Positions 19,466 through 26,930 of a stretch of DNA of 64,000 nucleotides are shown here, one piece after another. The stretch is from positions 868,001 through 932,000 of the forward strand of contig NZ_JAKNQL010000001.1 in the NCBI RefSeq assembly GCF_022662375.1, in the 5' to 3' direction. The DNA is from Pseudomonas sp. CROZ-RG-20F-R04-15. GTDB taxonomy: Bacteria; Pseudomonadota; Gammaproteobacteria; Pseudomonadales; Pseudomonadaceae. The notes beneath the pieces are model-generated. The model was not told where the DNA came from, made no database searches, and saw only the letters and a list, made by a program, of their open reading frames with translations. Position 1 is the first letter of the stretch, and every line of letters begins with the position of its first letter. The position numbers were made by a program, and so were the translations under genes.

Positions 19466-19505
19466 AAACCCGCCGTCCCGTTCAACCGGGGCGGCGGGTT
19501 TTTTC
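19466..19505 (+). terminator. Rho-independent terminator after the adhesin gene
   Basis: AACCCGCCGTCCC, 8-nt loop, GGGGCGGCGGGTT followed by TTTTT, 20 nt after the stop codon. Near-perfect GC-rich stem with a strong U-tract. Confidence 0.9.
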
Positions 19506-19539
19506 TGCCTGATAGTATGGCGTTGCTCATTCTGGCCCC

Positions 19540-19605
19540 TTCGCGAGCAGGCTCGCTCCCGCATTGTAGTGCGGTTAACTGTGGGAGCGAGCCTGCTCGC
19601 GAAAG
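19540..19605. repeat. REP pair, TTCGCG-outside orientation
   Basis: TTCGCGAGCAGGCTCGCTCC, about 20 nt, then GTGGGAGCGAGCCTGCTCGC. It lies between the adhesin terminator and the convergent DUF6124 gene. Confidence 0.88.
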
Positions 19606-19650
19606 CGCCAGATCTGACGCCGAATAACTCAGCGGTTGATCACGCCTGCA

Positions 19651-20010
19651 TCAACCCGGCAACTCCAGATTATTCATCACCCGATTCACCGCCAGTTCAC
19701 CCAGCATGATCAGTTGCGCAATACCCAGCAGCATCCTGCGCTGCGACACCGGTACGAGATGGGCGAAGTCATGGGCGATGGTTCTGGCCGAGGCGAGAGT
19801 TTCGCTGGCATCGGCCAGCAGTTCTTCGTTTTTGAAGTCGGCGGTGACGGCGTACATCCGGCGGGTTTTGCGGGGTGGTGGCGTGGAGCCGGGTGGGCAG
19901 AGATAGTGGTCGAGGGCGCGCTCGGCGGCGTCGTTGAGCTTTTTTGAATCGAGGGATTCGTAGGGGGAGGCGAGGTCGGTTTCGGGTGGGTTGGGTGTTG
20001 GTTTGATCAT
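19651..20010 (-). CDS. DUF6124-family protein
   Basis: A 119-residue protein starting MIKPTPNPPETDLASPYES, the N-terminal signature of the Pseudomonas DUF6124 family, then a helical region (LNDAAERALDHYL), TRRMYAVTADFKNEELLADASETLASA, and a hydrophobic C-terminal helix (RRMLLGIAQLIMLGELAVNRVM). Function is unknown. I chose the ATG at 20010 from the conserved family start; an in-frame ATG at 20058 lies inside the structured upstream region. Members are often present in several copies per genome, in my recollection each behind a similar leader. The C-terminal helix might be membrane-associated or pack in an oligomer; neither is shown. Confidence 0.75.
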   Translation of the reverse strand: MIKPTPNPPETDLASPYESLDSKKLNDAAERALDHYLCPPGSTPPPRKTRRMYAVTADFKNEELLADASETLASARTIAHDFAHLVPVSQRRMLLGIAQLIMLGELAVNRVMNNLELPG

Positions 20011-20040
20011 AGTGAGACTGCGTGGTTGATTTGGCCGCCA

Positions 20041-20250
20041 CGGCTCATCGCTAAACAACTCAAGGTAGCGGCTGTACGCAGGTTAGCGATCCGGGTCACA
20101 GAAACCCCGGGTAGACCCGAAGGTCTCCCACGCACAGCCACCATGACGCCAAGTGCAGATAGACAAAGCTGCAATTGAGACCGGGGATTGTTGCGTCTGT
20201 AGTGTGTCGGATCGCTGAACCCGATCGCTGATTCGTCAGCGACCGACCCA
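20041..20250 (-). ncRNA. Candidate structured leader or small RNA upstream of the DUF6124 gene
   Basis: Three hairpins on the minus strand in about 200 nt: ATCGCTAA/TTAGCGAT (arms 20083-20090 and 20047-20054, perfect 8 bp), GGGAGACC-TTCG-GGTCTACCC at 20109-20129 with a classic C(UUCG)G tetraloop and one bulged A, and TCGCTGA-CGAA-TCAGCGA at 20225-20242 (perfect 7 bp). The longest reading frame here (89 codons, 20007-20276) has no ribosome site and no family I know. A cis-acting leader, an independent sRNA, or a repetitive element are all possible. Confidence 0.45.
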
Positions 20251-20353
20251 CAATAAAACCCGAGCCCAAGGCGCACAAGCCGGCGGATTCTGGCGTAGCT
20301 ATAGGCAAAGGCGCAAGGGTGTGTAGCCTGTAAGGCGTGTCTGGAGGTGTCTT

Positions 20354-21001
20354 TTAAACAGCCTGAGATTTCGACAGGGTGTGTCGGATAGCTGTAGAGA
20401 ATGGCAGATGTGCGGTGTTCTGAATTTCGCCTTCCAGAAACGCTAGAAAGTCGTCCGGCGAAAAATCATCGGCTATAGCCATCAGCTCCTGGACAGTCTG
20501 CAGATGCGGGCGAATAGCCTCTCGTCTTATGGCACGCAGGGCGCCGTTTTGTGCGTCAAGATTGAATAAACGTAACGTCTCGACGGCACGCGTCCGTGCT
20601 CGAACATCGAGGTTGGCAAGAGGGCTGATTGTGCCGTCGCTGACAAAAAGTAAATAGCCATCCGGATCATCTTCGTCAGGTTTGAGCAGGTCTCTGTGAT
20701 CATAGGGCGGGCAATTGTCTTTGAATTTTCCGCAGGCTTCCTCCCTACAACATGAGTGGAATAGATTGGTCCATTCGAAGGTGCCCTGCGGATAACTGCG
20801 TCTTTGTCGAAAGTGCTCGATATGCGAAAGTCCTGGCACGCTGATATCCGCTTCACAGTAGGCGCAACGAGTATCTTGCATCGCTTGAAGGCACTGGCGG
20901 ATTTGGTCTCTATCTGCGTGTGTCACATCAACCCATCGATGTAATCCATGCCTATATCCAGCAAGACAGTTTGGAGTAGCAGTTCGAATCAGTTTTCGCA
21001 T
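20354..21001 (-). CDS. ptuB: Septu HNH endonuclease PtuB
   Basis: A 215-residue HNH nuclease of the family (TIGR02646-like) that pairs with a PtuA ATPase. Visible motif: CAYC (46-49), HIEHF (60-64), WTNLFHSCC (77-85) and CGKFKDNC (90-97), giving zinc ligands and the HNH catalytic core. The start at 21001 lies 13 nt after the ptuA stop with an AAGGAAG site, so the genes are co-transcribed and probably translationally linked. In Septu (and in retron Ec78 effectors) PtuA and PtuB form a complex that cuts nucleic acid during phage infection. Base composition is clearly more AT-rich than neighbouring genes, as expected for a transferred defence module. No reverse transcriptase is nearby, so this is not a retron. 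Confidence 0.87.
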   Translation of the reverse strand: MRKLIRTATPNCLAGYRHGLHRWVDVTHADRDQIRQCLQAMQDTRCAYCEADISVPGLSHIEHFRQRRSYPQGTFEWTNLFHSCCREEACGKFKDNCPPYDHRDLLKPDEDDPDGYLLFVSDGTISPLANLDVRARTRAVETLRLFNLDAQNGALRAIRREAIRPHLQTVQELMAIADDFSPDDFLAFLEGEIQNTAHLPFSTAIRHTLSKSQAV

Positions 21002-21014
21002 TCGCCCGACTTCC

Positions 21015-22409
21015 TTATTTTTGTTGTGTCAGTTGTTTGCGTTTGAATGTTTCAAGGCGAATCAACCGATCACAGTCAAGCATGACGGGGTGTTGTGTCT
21101 CAAAGTGCGTGTCCAGATATTTTCGCAATGACAGTCCTTGGTCCGACTCATGCAGATCTTGCTGAATCAAGGCTTTATATTCGCTCAATTTGCGAGAGGG
21201 TTCATTGTCTGGTGTGGGGTCAATACCCATGATGTATGCCAGAACCTGAGAACTGGTGACGCCCTGAGTTTGTTGATCGACATTACTTATTCTAACGTGA
21301 CGGCAATTGTCGTCAGTCACTGTATGCAGCACACGGATACACGTTGCCTGAACGGAGGTAATTACTTGCGGGCTATGTGTGGTGACGACGAACTGGATGT
21401 TCGGAAAGGCGCCGAGCAGATCGGGTATGACCGTTTGCTGCCAAGCAGGATGAAGGTGCATATCGACTTCATCGATCAGCACCACTCCCATGCATTGGCG
21501 TGGCGCGGTGCTGCCGAAGTGAGGATTCAGCTTTACGCAGCGATAGGCAATATCGGCTGCCAAGGCAACTATGTTGCGAATACCGTCGCTGAGTTGGCTG
21601 ACTTTCAGCACGCCATGTATTGGATGCTCCAACACCAAATCTGCAAACTCACTACTGTAGGCAAGATTTCTCCATCCAGTTTGTGATTCAAGCATCGAGT
21701 TGACTGTGTTCTGAACTGCTTTGACTGGATTCAAAAACTCGTCTTTAACATCGAACGTTGTTTGTCCTCGTTCAAGACTGCGAATTTGTTCTTCACGATA
21801 GGTACGAAAAATTCGTGTGTACCATTTGCTGAACTGCTTGTAGTTGGAGGCAGGGTCAAGGCTGTCCCGATAACCATAGGTTCTGGAAAGTTCGGCGTTA
21901 TCGATGGGTTCAGAGGTAGGCGTGTTATCCCTCCATAGGCGACTCGTACCGTAATAGGCCAGCACAGGTAAATCGATCGGTTTGGTAACGTCCATTAATA
22001 CGTTATGAAAGATCCAGCCTTGCAAATCACGAGCTTTGTTCTCCAAAACCCTTGCACCTTGGTCGCTGCGGGTTTTCGTTCCTTTGCGAATACTGATTCG
22101 ACTGCGTGACCAGGAAATGGCAGCACTCTGAAAATCAGCATGAGCCGTCAGGCGAGCTGGAAGAGAGGGTTCCATTTGATGCGCCTCGACGGGGCGTAAA
22201 AAAACATCGTCAGGCTGAATGCCCGTCAAAGGAGCGTTACCCAAATCAAATCCGCGAACAAAGGGCCACAACGCCACTTTGATAGCGTCCAGCAAACTTG
22301 TCTTGCCCTGACCGTTGCGCGCAACCAGCAGCGTCAGCTGTTCATTGAGTTCCAGTGTCAGCGCGGGGAAGCAGCGGTAGTTTTCCAGATCGAGCCTGAT
22401 CAGTTTCAA
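21015..22409 (-). CDS. ptuA: Septu ATPase PtuA
   Basis: A 464-residue AAA/SMC-like ATPase (AAA_15/AAA_21 group). Visible: Walker A ARNGQGKTS (30-38), ABC-like signature LSDGIRN (273-279), Walker B VVLIDEVD (309-316) and switch histidine THSPQ (344-348). Between Walker A and signature lies an alpha-helical insert (about 70-260). The length is within the usual PtuA range. The start is TTG at 22409 with GGAGGAAAG 4 nt before it; no in-frame ATG is better placed. A six-codon frame (ATGGAGGAAAGT..TGA) overlaps this start. It precedes ptuB on the same strand, the standard Septu type I order. It presumably senses infection and controls PtuB. AT-rich relative to flanks. Confidence 0.87.
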   Translation of the reverse strand: MKLIRLDLENYRCFPALTLELNEQLTLLVARNGQGKTSLLDAIKVALWPFVRGFDLGNAPLTGIQPDDVFLRPVEAHQMEPSLPARLTAHADFQSAAISWSRSRISIRKGTKTRSDQGARVLENKARDLQGWIFHNVLMDVTKPIDLPVLAYYGTSRLWRDNTPTSEPIDNAELSRTYGYRDSLDPASNYKQFSKWYTRIFRTYREEQIRSLERGQTTFDVKDEFLNPVKAVQNTVNSMLESQTGWRNLAYSSEFADLVLEHPIHGVLKVSQLSDGIRNIVALAADIAYRCVKLNPHFGSTAPRQCMGVVLIDEVDMHLHPAWQQTVIPDLLGAFPNIQFVVTTHSPQVITSVQATCIRVLHTVTDDNCRHVRISNVDQQTQGVTSSQVLAYIMGIDPTPDNEPSRKLSEYKALIQQDLHESDQGLSLRKYLDTHFETQHPVMLDCDRLIRLETFKRKQLTQQK

Positions 22410-22533
22410 AGACTTTCCTCCATGTGAACCGATTCCAGGCTACGGCAGTGGCTATATTGGCGGGGACCGATGTGGTGCAAATTCTACTGTGAATGAATAC
22501 AGGTGAATACATGCTCACTGCTAACGGCGTGTT

Positions 22534-22929
22534 TCAGGATTTGCGCAGTGTCTTCTGCCGCAAAATATAAACCGTCACCAACACCGCACTGGTCAACATG
22601 AACCCCCGCGCCCAAGGCAACGGCACCAGATAACACGAGAACAGAATGCTCGCCCACATCAGCCCGATCGCATAGACCTTGCCCTTGAGCGGTATGCCGT
22701 TGCCATCGAGGTAGTCGCGGATCCATGGCCCGAGCCGGGGATGCTCGACCAGCCATCGATAGAAACGCGGAGAGCTGCGCGCGAAGCAGGCCGCGGCGAG
22801 CAGAAGGAAAGGGGTGGTGGGAAGGACGGGCAGGAAAATCCCGATCACCCCCAATGCCACGCTGAGCCAGCCGACGGCCAGCAGGAAGTAGCGCAACATC
22901 AGGGGGCGGTTGCCTATGGGGTTGTCCAT
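22534..22929 (-). CDS. YbaN/DUF454-family inner-membrane protein
   Basis: A 131-residue small membrane protein with DUF454 hallmarks: a first hydrophobic helix (YFLLAVGWLSVALGVIGIFLPVLPTTPFLLLAAACFARSS), the SPRFYRWLVEHPRLGPWIRDY motif, and two further helices at about 84-125. The FLPVLPTTPF loop is strongly diagnostic. Function is unknown; E. coli YbaN is the model name. The start at 22929 lacks a strong ribosome site, and the internal ATG at 22899 is an alternative. It ends the AT-richer defence patch on one side and neighbours yecA on the same strand with an 10-nt gap, suggesting co-transcription. Confidence 0.85.
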   Translation of the reverse strand: MDNPIGNRPLMLRYFLLAVGWLSVALGVIGIFLPVLPTTPFLLLAAACFARSSPRFYRWLVEHPRLGPWIRDYLDGNGIPLKGKVYAIGLMWASILFSCYLVPLPWARGFMLTSAVLVTVYILRQKTLRKS

Positions 22930-22939
22930 AGGCCGGATC

Positions 22940-23527
22940 TTAGTGGTGACGAGGCTTGAGGATGGCCGGTTTTTCGTCTGGCGCCTGGCACAGCAGGTAC
23001 AGCGCGGTGAGGGCTTCCGGGATCTGCACGATCATGTCGTCCATCAGATTGGCGTCCTTGGCGATGTCTTCGAATTCCGGCTGCTCGTCGAACAGGCCCG
23101 AACCGACCATGATCGGCAGGAGCATTTCGCTGACTTCTTCTTCGGCAGTTTCGAACCAGGCGGCTTCACGCAGGAACACGCCTTCCATGAAACCGATGCA
23201 CCAGCCGCGCAGTTCGGAATCGTCCGGCTCGTCGCCCAGATCCAGTTCGCATGGCAGCTCGAATTCTTCATCCGAGGCCAGTTGGCGGGCGATGTGGGCC
23301 TTGAGGCCGATCAGGGTGGCTTCGATTTCTTCGCGCTGGGCCTCACCACTGTAGTGCGGCTCTTCGGCGAACAGGGCGTCGATCCACTCACGCTCCGGTA
23401 CGTCTTCGGCGCAGATCGACAGCGCGGTGAGGTAGCCGTGAGCGGCCACGTAATCCAGCGCCTCGTCATGCAGCTCGTCGGCGTCGAGGAAAACTTGCAG
23501 GCGGGTCAGTTGCTCAGCGAAGGACAT
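22940..23527 (-). CDS. YecA/UPF0149-family protein
   Basis: A 195-residue acidic protein of the YecA/YgfB (UPF0149) family: MSFAEQLTRLQVFLDADEL, then LDYVAAHGYLTAL, a motif found at the start of these proteins, and WCIGFMEGVFL at about 113. Family members are small helical proteins; one P. aeruginosa YgfB-type protein has been linked to regulation of ampDh3, and others carry C-terminal SEC-C zinc motifs, which this one lacks. I chose the ATG at 23527 rather than the frame start at 23632, because the added N-terminus would be basic and unlike the family. Role unresolved. Confidence 0.82.
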   Translation of the reverse strand: MSFAEQLTRLQVFLDADELHDEALDYVAAHGYLTALSICAEDVPEREWIDALFAEEPHYSGEAQREEIEATLIGLKAHIARQLASDEEFELPCELDLGDEPDDSELRGWCIGFMEGVFLREAAWFETAEEEVSEMLLPIMVGSGLFDEQPEFEDIAKDANLMDDMIVQIPEALTALYLLCQAPDEKPAILKPRHH

Positions 23528-23635
23528 TACGGGGCTACCTTGGGGAATAAACAATGCGGGAATTCTAGGCCTTCTTGCGCGCTCAAGCCAGCCGCATGGC
23601 AGATTTGCCGCAATTGCCGGGCCACATGCCAAACG

Positions 23636-23728
23636 TGTGGGAGCGAGCCTGCTCGCGAAAGCGGCGTATCAGGCACCTTTGTATCGACTGATCCAGCGTA
23701 TTCGCGAGCAGGCTCGCTCCCACAGGGG
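23636..23728. repeat. REP pair, GTGGG-outside orientation
   Basis: GTGGGAGCGAGCCTGCTCGC...TTCGCGAGCAGGCTCGCTCC, about 93 bp, in the divergent gap between yecA and recQ. The remaining gap to recQ holds a TATACT hexamer at 23792-23797 that could be its -10 box. Confidence 0.88.
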
Positions 23729-23924
23729 ATTTATGTGTGGCAGGTTTATCTGTGTCTTATCAGTGGCACCCTGTGCAGGGAAGGGCTCGGGTATACTGCC
23801 GCGTTTTGCGATCCCTGCCCGCCTTGTGGCTGTCGTGCAATGCGCTCTTACGTTTTGTTTAAGCAGCCCTGGCTGTTCTGAACCAGCCTGAGCAGGGATG
23901 TATTGGTAGATTTTTGGAGTTTTT

Positions 23925-26054
23925 ATGCTCGAACAGGCTCAACGCGTCCTCAAGGACATCTTCGGCTACGACAGTTTCCGTGGCCGTCAGGGTGCAATCA
24001 TTGAGCGCGTGGCCGGCGGCGGTGATGCGCTGGTATTGATGCCTACCGGTGGTGGCAAATCCCTGTGCTTCCAGGTGCCGGCGCTGTTGCGCGAGGGGCT
24101 GGCGGTGGTGGTTTCGCCGTTGATCGCGTTGATGGACGATCAGGTTGCCACCCTCGAAGAGCTGGGTGTAGCGGCTGCTGCGCTGAACTCCACCTTGAGC
24201 GCCGAGCAGCAGCGCGACCTTGCTGTGCGAATCAAGCGCGGTGAAGTGAAGATGTTGTATCTGGCGCCCGAGCGCCTCGTGCAGCCGCGCATGCTGTCGT
24301 TCCTGCAAAGCCTGAACATTGCGCTGTTCGCCATCGATGAAGCGCACTGCGTATCGCAGTGGGGTCACGATTTCCGTCCGGAATACCTGCAACTGGGCCA
24401 GTTGGCCGAGATGTTTCCCGACGTGCCGCGCATCGCCCTGACCGCCACCGCCGACAAGCGCACCCGCGAAGAAATCGTTACCCGCCTGCATCTGCAGAAT
24501 GCCGAGCGCTTCCTGTCGAGCTTCGACCGTCCGAATATTTTCTACCGCATCGTGCCCAAAGAGCAGCCGCGCAAGCAGTTGCTGGCGTTCCTCGCCGAGC
24601 GGCGCAGCGATGCCGGCATCGTTTATTGCCTGTCGCGCAAGAAAGTCGAGGAAGTCGCAGCGTTCCTCAGCGAGCAGGGCTTCCCGGCGCTGCCGTATCA
24701 CGCCGGTTTGCCCAACGATCTGCGTGCCTTCAATCAGAAGCGCTTCCTTAACGAGGAAGGCCTGATCATGGTCGCCACCGTGGCGTTCGGCATGGGTATC
24801 GACAAGCCCAACGTGCGCTTTGTCGCGCACCTTGATCTGCCGAAATCCCTTGAGGCGTATTACCAGGAAACCGGTCGCGGCGGCCGTGACGGTCTGCCGG
24901 CGGATGCGTGGATGGCTTACGGTCTGCAAGACGTGGTGATGCTCAAGCAGATGCTGCAGAACTCCGAAGGCGACGAGCGGCACAAGCGCCTGGAGCAACA
25001 CAAGCTCGACGCGATGCTGTCGCTGTGCGAAGAAACCCGCTGCCGTCGTCAGACCCTGCTCGCGTACTTCGATGAAGACATGCCCGAGCCGTGCGGCCAT
25101 TGCGATAACTGCGTCGACGGCGTGCAGACCTGGGACGCCACCGAGCCGGCGCGTCAGGCGTTATCGGCGATTTTCCGCACGGGTCAGCGTTATGGCGTCG
25201 GTCATCTGGTTGACGTGCTGCTGGGCAAGGAAAACGAAAAAGTCCGCAGTTTCGGCCATCAACACTTGTCGGTGTACGGCGTCGGCAAGGCGTTGAGCGA
25301 AAGCGAGTGGCGCTCGCTGTTCCGTCAATTGGTCGCGCGTGGGCTGGCGGATGTCGACCACGAAGGTTATGGCGGTCTGCGTCTGAATGACAGTTGCCGA
25401 CCGCTGCTCAAGGGCGAAGTGAGCCTGGAGCTGCGCCGCGACCTCAAACCGCAAGTCGCCGCCAAGAGCAACAGCAAGAGCCCGGCCAGTCAGCTGGTGC
25501 GCGGCGAAGAGCGCGAACAGTGGGAAGCCCTGCGCGCACTGCGACGCAAACTGGCCGAAGAACATGGTGTGCCGCCGTACGTCATCTTTCCCGACTCGAC
25601 GCTTCTGGAAATGCTGCGCAGCCAACCGACTTCGCTGGCGGAAATGGCCCGGGTCAGCGGCGTCGGTGCGCGTAAGCTGGAGCGCTACGGCGATGCCTTC
25701 CTCGAAGTGCTTGGCGGCGAAGTCGAGGCGCCGAAAGCGGTGGCCGACGTGCGCCACGAACTGATTACCCTGGCTCGCGCGGGCATGACGCCGTTGCAGA
25801 TCGCCGGTCAGTTGCAGTGCTCGGAAAAGAATGTGTACACCATGCTTGCCGAGGCGATTGGCAAGCAGCAGTTGTCACTTGAGCAGGCGCTGGATTTGCC
25901 TGAAGAATTGATGGGTGAGGTGCAGGACGCGTTCCTTGATGGTGAGGGTGAATTGCCGTCGGTCGCTGAAATTGCCGAATTGTTTGCGGGGCGTGTTCCA
26001 GAAGGCGTGCTGTATTGCGTAAGGGCTGCGCTGCAGTCGGAATTCGAGATGTAA
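23925..26054 (+). CDS. recQ: ATP-dependent DNA helicase RecQ
   Basis: A 709-residue RecQ helicase of full length. N-terminal helicase: Walker [13 protein letters not shown] (TGGGKS 41-46) and DEAH box [14 protein letters not shown] (about 136-149). RecQ-C domain with zinc ligands (CEETRCRRQ...CGHCDNC, about 368-395), then HRDC (about 525-605), plus about 100 extra C-terminal residues with a helix-turn-helix-like segment ([20 protein letters not shown]). It unwinds DNA 3'-5' in RecF-type recombination and fork repair. The start has TTTGGAG 5 nt upstream. It begins the recQ-marR-fimV-plpD neighbourhood also found in P. aeruginosa (PA3344-PA3339, from memory). Confidence 0.95.
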   Translation: MLEQAQRVLKDIFGYDSFRGRQGAIIERVAGGGDALVLMPTGGGKSLCFQVPALLREGLAVVVSPLIALMDDQVATLEELGVAAAALNSTLSAEQQRDLAVRIKRGEVKMLYLAPERLVQPRMLSFLQSLNIALFAIDEAHCVSQWGHDFRPEYLQLGQLAEMFPDVPRIALTATADKRTREEIVTRLHLQNAERFLSSFDRPNIFYRIVPKEQPRKQLLAFLAERRSDAGIVYCLSRKKVEEVAAFLSEQGFPALPYHAGLPNDLRAFNQKRFLNEEGLIMVATVAFGMGIDKPNVRFVAHLDLPKSLEAYYQETGRGGRDGLPADAWMAYGLQDVVMLKQMLQNSEGDERHKRLEQHKLDAMLSLCEETRCRRQTLLAYFDEDMPEPCGHCDNCVDGVQTWDATEPARQALSAIFRTGQRYGVGHLVDVLLGKENEKVRSFGHQHLSVYGVGKALSESEWRSLFRQLVARGLADVDHEGYGGLRLNDSCRPLLKGEVSLELRRDLKPQVAAKSNSKSPASQLVRGEEREQWEALRALRRKLAEEHGVPPYVIFPDSTLLEMLRSQPTSLAEMARVSGVGARKLERYGDAFLEVLGGEVEAPKAVADVRHELITLARAGMTPLQIAGQLQCSEKNVYTMLAEAIGKQQLSLEQALDLPEELMGEVQDAFLDGEGELPSVAEIAELFAGRVPEGVLYCVRAALQSEFEM

Positions 26055-26063
26055 TTTGGCCAT

Positions 26064-26257
26064 ACCCCTCATCGGAACGCCGCCCGCCCAGCCCTCTCCC
26101 AGAGGGAGAGGGGGCCGACCGAGGTGTCCTGCGTTATACATCGACCTGAAAAATCGAGTCGATTATGGATTCAGCGCCGATCTGCCAGGTCGGCGTAATT
26201 CCCAAATATCCCCCAATCAGTCCCCTCTCCCTCAGGGAGAGGGCTAGGGTGAGGGGC
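26064..26257. repeat. Intergenic CTCACCCTAGCCCTCTCCC element, copy B (inverted)
   Basis: About 195 bp between recQ and the MarR gene, with CCCTCTCCC/GGGAGAGGG hairpins at both ends and the right end GGGAGAGGGCTAGGGTGAGG. Read on the minus strand, its core TCAGGTCGATGTATAACGC and the CACCTCGGTCGGCCCCCTC end match copy C. No coding potential in 26055-26368. Confidence 0.8.
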
Positions 26258-26368
26258 TTTCAAGATGTAACGATTCAGTACAGACCGCCACTTGCCTATA
26301 ACTGCAGCTCATGCTTAGCTGGCTAATAATTAGAAATTCTTTATTTTCAGTCTAACCGTGAGTGTTTT

Positions 26369-26803
26369 ATGCCGTTAACCGATCAACACCGCTTTGGCAT
26401 GCAACTGGCCCAGATGTCCCGTGGCTGGCGTGCCGAACTGGATCGACGCCTCGCCGGGTTGGGGCTTTCCCAGGCGCGCTGGCTGGTGCTGCTGCATCTG
26501 GCGCGTTTTGAAGAAGCACCGACCCAACGAGAGCTGGCGCAGAGCGTCGGCGTCGAAGGTCCGACCCTTGCGCGCTTGCTCGATAGTCTGGAAAGCCAGG
26601 GCCTGGTGCAACGCCAGTCCGTGATGGAAGACCGCCGGGCGAAAAAGATCGTCCTCTGCGCGCCAGCCCTGCCGTTGATCGAACAAATCGAAACCATTGC
26701 CACGCAACTGCGCCACGAATTGTTCGAAGGCGTCGACGAAGCGGATTTAAAGGTGTGCATGCGGGTTCACGGGCACATTCTGGGCAACCTGGAAAAATCT
26801 TGA
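26369..26803 (+). CDS. MarR/SlyA-family transcriptional regulator
   Basis: A 144-residue MarR-type winged-helix regulator: helical dimerisation ends and a central DNA-binding part (APTQRELAQSVGVEGPTLARLLDSLESQGLVQRQSVMEDRRAKKIVL, about residues 46-93), with the DRR wing motif. Such proteins bind short palindromes as dimers and often respond to small phenolic or oxidant ligands. The P. aeruginosa gene in this position is PA3341. The upstream 26258-26368 stretch is AT-rich (TTAGAAATTCTTTATTTTCAG) and likely includes its promoter. Targets are unknown; the downstream fimV-like gene is transcribed in the same direction with a 127-nt gap. Confidence 0.87.
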   Translation: MPLTDQHRFGMQLAQMSRGWRAELDRRLAGLGLSQARWLVLLHLARFEEAPTQRELAQSVGVEGPTLARLLDSLESQGLVQRQSVMEDRRAKKIVLCAPALPLIEQIETIATQLRHELFEGVDEADLKVCMRVHGHILGNLEKS

Positions 26804-26930
26804 GGCATATCCACCTGCCAGATCTTTGAGAGATCGCGCTGAGCCGACTATAAGAACTACTGGGCAATATCGTGTTCGTACCGGATGTGCGAACGCATAG
26901 AAGTCGGTTTTGCTTATTTAAGGGATGCTC

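Noticed and set aside
20007..20276. 89-codon minus-strand frame
   Set aside because: No ribosome site; the DNA looks like a structured RNA. Reported as ncRNA candidate instead.
20354..22409. Retron (Ec78-type) interpretation of the ptuA/ptuB genes
   Set aside because: No reverse transcriptase or ncRNA template next to them; a stand-alone Septu module fits.
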